64,000 nt of DNA from Achatina immaculata (Eukaryota > Mollusca > Gastropoda > Stylommatophora > Achatinidae): assembly GCA_009760885.1 (NCBI GenBank), contig CM019707.1, positions 37,708,234-37,772,233 of the forward strand, read 5' to 3'. This document shows, piece after piece, positions 57,925 through 64,000 of the stretch. The translations under genes and the position numbers were made by a program. The stretch's first letter is position 1. Every line of letters begins with the position of its first letter. The notes beneath the pieces were generated by a model. That model was not told the origin of the DNA, made no database searches, and was given only the letters and a program-made list of their open reading frames with translations.

Positions 57925-58760
57925 CATCATCCGGGGCTGGTAAGCGTAGGCGGCCATGCTTCTCGTTCGTTGATATTTTCCATCAGCTGGGTTAGGCTGT
58001 CCATTGTTTTCCCCCTTCCTTCTTTGTCTTCCCCTGCATCTCTTTCCATTTATCTTCCCCTGTTGTTCTGATGTTTTTTTCCAAGCCCCCTTCGTGTGCC
58101 CAATGAATGATGGCTGTCGTTTCCTTTTGGCTTTAATTAGGTTCCTTTCTACATTTGCTTTTTCTAGACATTCCCTGTTTATCATTCTATCTGTCCATAG
58201 TACTTCTAATGAATCACTTCCCTGTTTATCATCTTAACTGTCCGTAGTACTTCTCTAATGAATCAAATTCCCTGTATATCATTCTCTCATATTATTTCTA
58301 ATGAAATACATTTCCTGTTTATCATCTTAACTGTCCATAGTTCTTCTAATGAACCAAATGCCCTGTATATCATTCTAACTCTCATAGTATTTCTAATGAG
58401 ATACATTCCCTGTTTATCATCTTAACCTTCCATAGTACTCTAATGAACCATATTCCCTGTTTATCATCTTAACTCTCCATAGTACTTCTAGCGAACCATT
58501 TCTCTGTTGCCTCTAGTGATCTTCTGACTGACCTCCTGATTGTCCATGACCCACTTTCATAGAGTAACACCACGTAGCACAGTCTCTTTCCATATCTTTC
58601 CAGTTCTCTCTCACACACATAACTTCCAGGTATCATTGTTTCTCCATTTTGATCTACTTCACGGTCTCCTTAGCTCCAGAAGTTCTCCATAAACTTATTG
58701 CTCAGCGTTGCAGCTGTCATCCCTTGTTTCCCAGACATCTTGTATCTCGGTTTCTGATAT
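57925..58760 (-). pseudogene. LINE C-terminal region with internal tandem expansion
   Basis: The minus strand from 58580 reads LYESGSWTIRRSVRRSLEAT and KWFARSTM. There follow repeated versions of a short RSTM/INRE block (58165-58505), then KAKRKRQPSFIGHT and a basic tail. This is the RT-distal domain of an endonuclease/RT LINE, with stops. The 57691-57924 and 58761-59179 flanks hold nothing recognised. Confidence 0.6.
58165..58505. repeat. degenerate repeat of about 60 bp inside LINE-derived sequence
   Basis: Five to six units on TTCCCTGTTTATCATCTTAA and CTGTCCATAGTACTTCTAAT. Read on the minus strand they are copies of one piece of the LINE tail domain. Confidence 0.88.
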
Positions 58761-59179
58761 GTTGTCTTCAGCATCCAGCAGTATCTCTCAACGTTTGGTC
58801 TAAACACTGAGAGTTGATTAAACCACGGTCTAAGTCTAACCTTGAATTCATTCAGTTTAAGAGTTTCTAAGTCGCAAGATGAAAGTAACTGCTAGATGTA
58901 GGTCTGGTTATCACGTGACGTGCGGGTGGGGGTTGATGATTTAGTCATGCTTCTCTGGACTTTGTACAGATCCCGGCATGCACTTCTAACAGACTGCCGC
59001 GTTTATTTTCCTGTGCCACTTGGTCAGTACATTCAGATGATTTTCTGCCTTATTTCAGCAATTTTATTTTTTCTTTGAGTTTCCCAACTATTTTAGAACT
59101 AAAACATGTGAACTTGTAAGTATCATATAAGGATGAAACCTCGTACATATGTACTTTTGTGTACGCATTTGTGGCGGTT

Positions 59180-59466
59180 ATAAATCCAGCAAGGGCGACT
59201 TAGCTGTCAGCTCTGGCAATGATCTGCCCACAACTGACATGCTAGCAGCATCAGAGCACCATTGCTGACCAAGACCCTGTCCCACCTCTCCTTTGATACC
59301 CCCAGTAACAGGCCTAGCCTGACTAACGGGACAGGGGCCGATATAGTCCCCACGGTGGTGGTGGAGTCTTTTAAGAAGTATTTGCACATAATCTGCTTTT
59401 TTTTAGCTGCTCTGATTTTTCATCGCATAGGCTGCAGAGAAGAAGAAGAAGAAGAAGAAGAAGAAT
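59180..59466 (+). repeat. dispersed element with (GAA)n tail, copy 3
   Basis: Blocks GACCAAGACCCTGTCCCACC, AGTAACAGGCCTAGCCTGAC, GGTGGTGGAGTCTTTTAAGA and GGCTGCAGAGAA(GAA)n in the same order as the other copies. Confidence 0.85.
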
Positions 59467-59559
59467 GCACCAATACTATAGAATATAAACATAGACACTT
59501 TTTTTAAATGGTAACATCACCATCCAGTGCTATCGCGATGGTGAAGATTGGCTGCAGTT

Positions 59560-59765
59560 TAACCCCAGCTAGCTCTGCTCTCCGAGTGGCTGCCTCCAGC
59601 TAGCTCTGTTCTCTGATTGGCTGCCTCCAGCTAGCTCTTTTCTGTGACTGGCTGCCTCCAGGTATCTCTGTTCTCTGATTGACTCTCTCCAGAAAGCTCT
59701 GTTCTCTAATTGACTGCCTCCAGAAAGCTCTGTTCTCTAATTGGCTGCCTCCAGCTAGTTCTGTT
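59560..59765. repeat. 33-bp repeat, about 6 copies
   Basis: Units on TGATTGGCTGCCTCCAGCTA plus GCTCTGTTCTC. Confidence 0.93.
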
Positions 59766-60004
59766 CTCTGCTATTATAGCCCTCCAGTCACTCTTAATCT
59801 TGCTCTTCATTTGATTGTCCTCTCATCCGCAGCATCGTCGTCCTCTTTCTCTTTCTCCCTTCATTTTTTCCCCTCTAGTGTTGTTTCGATTTTTGTATGA
59901 TACCTCTCGGAATAACAGATTTATTTTAACTCTCTGATTCTTGTTACAGGTTTGCCGTGCTTGTTTTTTTCTTTTTTCATTCAATAACTTTACTTCTTTT
60001 TTGT

Positions 60005-60990
60005 AACAAACGAAATAAAACGTCTTCCATCTCTAAAATAAATTAGGACCTCAAGCGTCTTTCATTTCTAAAATGTATGAAGAAATCAAACGCCTTTCAA
60101 CTCCAAAATAGAACGTGATAATCACGTGACTTCTAAATTTAAAATACGTGTAGGAATCTAGTAGTTTTCGTCTCTAAAATAAATTTGAAAATAATATCTT
60201 CCATCAATAAAATAAAAGATATCTTCCAGTTCTAAAATATATTTTTTAAAAATCAAGTGATTTCCAACTCTAAAATAAATGATAAAATCATATCTTCAAG
60301 TTCTAAAATAAATGATGAAATCATATCTTCAAGTTCTAAAATAAGTGATGAAATCATATCTTCAAGTTCTAAAACAAATGTAAAAATCAAATAACTTCCA
60401 TGTCTAAAATAAATAAGAAAATCAAATGACTTCAGTCCCTAAAATAAAAAAGAAAATAAATGATTTCCATTTCTAAAATAGACAATAAATTAGACTCTTT
60501 TGAAAACAAATGCCTGCGGAAAATACTCGGCATCAAGTGGAACGAATTCAAGAACAATGCAGAGATAAGACAGATGACTGAACAACAACCAGTCTCATGG
60601 GTGATCAGGAAAAGGAGATGGACATATGTTTGTCACTTGATGAGAAGAAATGATCAGAGAATCCCAAAAGCTATCAAGTGGAACACAACAGGCCAAAGAA
60701 AAAGAGGCAGACCGCGTGAAACTCTACAGAGGACATTGTTAAGAGAGGCCAAATTAATAGGGATAAAATCCCTTGATAAGGTTGAAAGACTCGCCGAAAA
60801 CAGGAAAAATTGGGTAATTACCTTTGTGACGTTTAACAACACGGAAGAGATATAATATAAGAAAAGATTTATAAAATAAAAGAGGGAATTAAATGTCTTC
60901 CATTTCTAAAATAACCGAGGGAATGATATGACTTCAATGTCTAAAATAAATGAGGAAATAAAATGACTTACAAATCTAAAATTAAATGTG
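60005..60990. repeat. degenerate repeat of about 30 bp, split by a LINE
   Basis: Units on TTCAAGTTCTAAAATAAATG with ATGAAATCATATC. The array stops at 60478 and resumes at about 60869 on the other side of a LINE fragment. Confidence 0.88.
60479..60868 (+). mobile_element. family D LINE fragment inserted in the 30-bp array
   Basis: Reads KLDSFENKCLRKILGIKWNE, CHLMRRNDQRIPKAIKWNTT, GQRKRGRPRETLQRTLLREA, KVERLAENRKNW. It is related to the nested piece at 20992-21242. Confidence 0.88.
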
Positions 60991-61686
60991 ACATCACTTT
61001 ATCCTCACATATATACAAATTATTTTTGCTGAATGCTTGCATTTTTATTTTCTACGTGCAGATTCAGTGGCAAGACAGAAATAATATATTTTTGTGAAAA
61101 GATCTAAATCTTCGCATCTTACGATTAAAAAAAAAAAACACACATCAAGTTTGCTATCAGTCTCCTGTCACACAAACTTGTCAGAATACGGCAGTGACGT
61201 AGTTCTGACGCCAAAAGTCCAATGTAGGCCAAACTTTTCCTGAAATGTCCGTCAGGTCTGTATTAATCCATCACTGGAAAATATTTATAACAGACAGGTA
61301 AAGATGTCACGTGGCTGCATCATTGAAAAGTTGGTTTCCCTAATTTAGCCGTGGAAATTGTGGCCACGATGTTTCCGGGTGCTACTTTGTCAAACAGGAT
61401 AGGACTTTCTTCCTAGATATATAAATACGATAGCATTAGCAGATGAGGATGTACCGCGCCTGAAAAACGTTTAGTAAGAGGTTCATTAGGTTTCATTAGG
61501 TTCACCAGGACAAACTTAACGACGGAACAAACCTAAGACGCAGCGCTAGCTGGTACTAATTAAAACCAGCTGTGACCGTTCACTGCAGTACTAGCACTCT
61601 ACTCTCGGCTAGCAGTACTTGTGCTATATATTTCTCGTCAAGTGATTAAGGCTTTGGATAGATCACAAGATCATGCACTTGTTTGT
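60991..61686. other. unassigned intergenic sequence
   Basis: Mixed composition with no repeat, frame or mobile element recognised. Confidence 0.4.
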
Positions 61687-61975
61687 AAGGTAAGGTACAT
61701 GTAAAATCCTCGTTTCCATGACATTAAGGCATATTGGGGATACGGTGTTGGGCCTGTACTTCCAGGACCTTCGGGACAAGAAACTGTGATGAGGTCAGTA
61801 TCACGTCTGGCCACACATTTCTCTGGTACCCATTTTTAGAGACTGGGTGGACACCCGTTTTTTTTTTTTTTTGTGTGTACCAGAAAAAAAAAAATCCCAC
61901 CGCTGGGACTTGAACCCTGTACCACTGGATTAGTAAGCCGAGCGTCTAGCCACTCAGCCAGCCAGTCCACCAAGT
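61687..61975 (-). mobile_element. tRNA-headed SINE, second head type, antisense
   Basis: On the minus strand: box A TGGCTGAGTGG, box B GGTTCAAGTCC, GGTGGGATTTTTTTTTTTTC, then the core ATGGGTACCAGAGAAA. It is flanked by an imperfect duplication ACTTGTTTGT/ACTTGCTTGT (61677-61686 and 61976-61985). The head differs from that of the 1286 and 57081 copies, but the GGGTACCAGAGAAA core is shared. Confidence 0.85.
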
Positions 61976-62160
61976 ACTTGCTTGTTCAACATATAGTTTA
62001 TCTGAAGGTGCATTTTGCTTAGTGTTCTTTCTTCTGTTTCCAGCATCATAAAGCTCACAAAGATCACAAAGCTCATACTTAATTCTATCACAGCACTTAG
62101 AGAGTCTACAAATCATGTGCTTGATAATAGCATTTCATTTGTTTATCTCATAACTTCTGT

Positions 62161-62364
62161 CATCATCATCATCATCATCAGGTGCCGTGTCCCCGACTGG
62201 CGTTGACTGTTATGCTTCTCCAGAGTACACGATCCTTCACGCAGGCCATCAGCTCAGTTAGTGATCTCCTCTCACACCATCCCGTCAGACTGCCCAGTAT
62301 CATTTCTCTTGGTCTTCCTCTTGATCTTCTTCCTTCTATTTTTCCTGTTGTTATAACTGTTGTT
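62161..62364 (-). mobile_element. family B LINE 3' end, antisense, short
   Basis: (ATC)n tail and complement of the family B end, 204 bp. An 11-bp duplication ATAACTTCTGT flanks it (62150-62160 and 62365-62375). Confidence 0.9.
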
Positions 62365-62375
62365 ATAACTTCTGT

Positions 62376-62679
62376 ATTTAGTTGCAAAACCGTTTTTTAA
62401 GCTCACATTTCCTGGGTGTAGTTCTAACGTCTTATTTATCTCACTCAAAACTCCTTTGTTAATTGTGACCTCGTGTTTGTTTAGCCTATATTTCCTGCAG
62501 GCATGGCACATGATATTTCCTGCATTTAATTGTAACCTTGTATTCAGATAGTTCATAGTTTTAAAATTTGTTTGTGACCTTGCTTTTCTACAACTCGTAT
62601 TTCTTATTCCTGATTGTGATCTTGTGGATAGCTCACCTTGTGTATGGATATCCCACAGTTCTTGCATTTATTTGTACCT
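62376..62679. other. unassigned, degenerate CTTGT/TTTCCTG repeats
   Basis: Loose repetition of TTGTGACCTTG-like phrases, too diverged to define a unit. Confidence 0.4.
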
Positions 62680-62930
62680 AATGTTTAAGCAGGTTGTACT
62701 CGATGTTTGGGCGGGTTGTACATTATGTTTAGGCAGATTCCACGTGATGTTTGGGAAGGTTGTAGCTGTGTTTAGGCACGTTGTACAGATGTTTAGACAG
62801 GTTGTAACTATTGTTTAGGCAGGTTTTACCTGATATTTGGACATATTGTACCTGTTTAAGTAGATTGTATCTGATGTTTGGGCAGGTTGTATCTTGTGTT
62901 TGGGCAGGTCAGAATCGCTGTTTAGGCTAA
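62680..62930. repeat. repeat of about 25 bp
   Basis: Around ten units on ATGTTTGGGCAGGTTGTAC with variants. Confidence 0.88.
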
Positions 62931-63085
62931 CGTTAAATCTGATTTCACGTACAGTAGAAAGAAAGAGAAGCTCTACAACAGGCCAGATCTTTTATTTTGT
63001 TTTTTATTTCTTCCTTAAATTGAAACGTATGGTTTGACAATGCATTAAAATCAAAGTCTGAACTTAGTGCCGGACATAAAAAAAC

Positions 63086-63118
63086 GAGACGATTGATTGA
63101 TTGATTGATCTTTATTTT
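63086..63118 (-). mobile_element. orphan CR-type LINE tail
   Basis: (GATT)n followed by GATCTTTATTTT, i.e. the complement of the CR-family 3' terminus, with no other part of the element. It directly abuts the 45-bp array. Confidence 0.65.
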
Positions 63119-64000
63119 CCTAGAGGGTTGTAGTGCTATACATAGAAAACGAGACGAAGCTCTCCTAGAGGGTTGTAGTGCTACACATAGAAAACGAGAC
63201 GAAGCTCTCCTAGAGGGTTGTAGTGCTACACATAGAAAACGAGACGAAGCTCTCCTAGAGGGTTGTAGTGCTACACATAGAAAACGAGACGAAGCTCACC
63301 TAGAGGGTTGTAGTGCTATACATAGAAAACGAGACGAAACTCCTCTAGAGGGTTGTAGTGCTATACATAGAAAACTAGACGAAGCTCTTCTAGAGGGTTG
63401 TAGTGCTATACATAGAAAACGAGACGAAGCTCTCCTAGAGGGTTGTAGTGCTATACATAGAAAACGAGACGAAGCTCTCCTAGAGGGCTGTAGCGCCAGA
63501 CACAGTAAAAGAGATGAAGCTCTCAGAGAGGGTTCTAGTGCTAGACGCATAAAAGAGACGAAGCTGTCTTAGAGAGTTGTAGCTCCAGACACATAAAAAG
63601 GGACGAAGCTAGCTTAGAAAGTTGTAGCGCCAGACACATAAAAAGGGACGAAGCCAGCTTAGAGAGTTGTAGCCCCCAGACACATAAAAAGGGACGAAGC
63701 CAGCTTAGAGAGTTGTAGCGCCAGACACATAAAAAGAGACGAAGCCAGCTTAGAGAGTTGTAGCGCCAGACACATAAAAAGGGACGAAGCCAGCTTATAG
63801 AGTTGTAGCGCCAGACACATTAAAAGAGACGAAGCTCTCCTAGAGAGTTGTAGCGCCAGACACAGAAAAAAGAGACGAAGCTCTCCTAAAGAGTTCTAGC
63901 GCCAGACACAGAAAAAAGAGACGAAGCTCTCCTAGAGAGTTGTAGCGCCAGACACAGAAAAAAGAGACGAAGCTCTCTTAGAGAGCTGTAGAGCTAGACA
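63119..64000. repeat. 45-bp minisatellite, about 19 copies, runs off the window
   Basis: Units on TAGAGGGTTGTAGTGCTACA plus GAAAACGAGACGAAGCTCTC. Left copies are nearly identical; those right of about 63550 diverge (GCGCCAGACACATAAAAAG) and shift in length. The 15-residue periodic frame on the left is a by-product of the unit length. Confidence 0.95.

Noticed and set aside
63105..63572. 155-codon frame with 15-residue repeats
   Set aside because: Reading of a 45-bp array; to the right the same array loses the frame.

Overview
This window looks like intron- and repeat-rich DNA from an invertebrate animal nuclear genome. The SINEs, LINE types and minisatellite load fit a mollusc or other lophotrochozoan, but the sequence alone does not settle the lineage. 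There is no operon structure, no intact bacterial-type gene and no free-standing tRNA or rRNA gene. One 100-N assembly gap lies at 674-773.

The only convincing host gene is on the minus strand. It has seven coding exons between 51214 and 33238, and I joined them by hand using splice sites, phase continuity and protein motifs. They give one open frame of 400 residues that looks like a peptidase M20 domain-containing protein 2 (PM20D2-type dipeptidase). Its introns, about 0.9 to 4.9 kb, hold most of the retroelements between 33 and 51 kb. The 3' splice site and first bases of its last exon have been amplified into six in-frame 54-bp copies, which I consider the most interesting feature here.

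1-7.9 kb: LINE remnants, a tRNA-headed SINE, a recent 1.49-kb tandem duplication, and a decayed L1/Tx1-like LINE whose reverse transcriptase region carries an in-frame 42-bp minisatellite. 7.9-13.9 kb: a composite macrosatellite in which a 38-bp array, a shared block, a 29-bp array and a gag-like relic occur twice in the same order. 14-24.4 kb: several CR1-like LINE copies set in CT-rich microsatellites. One is nearly full length (esterase-type ORF1, endonuclease, RT) and is interrupted by a nested LINE and a solo LTR. 24.9-33 kb: long 48-bp, trinucleotide and 30-bp arrays, and an antisense CR1-like copy.

33-51 kb: the M20 gene, with a mariner relic, a 73-bp near-perfect hairpin, and a nearly intact 3.2-kb EN/RT LINE nested in another LINE with a 13-bp target duplication. 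51-64 kb: more minisatellites, a LINE copy with a twin-priming-like 5' inversion inside an AT-rich array, two SINE types, and a dispersed family ending in (GAA)n. The window closes in a 45-bp array that runs off the edge.

Short labels used below: family A = LINE ending in a tetranucleotide tail; B = LINE ending in (ATG)n; C = LINE with CFDP2/RTE-like endonuclease; D = LINE fragments at 21 and 60.5 kb; CR = CR1-like LINE.
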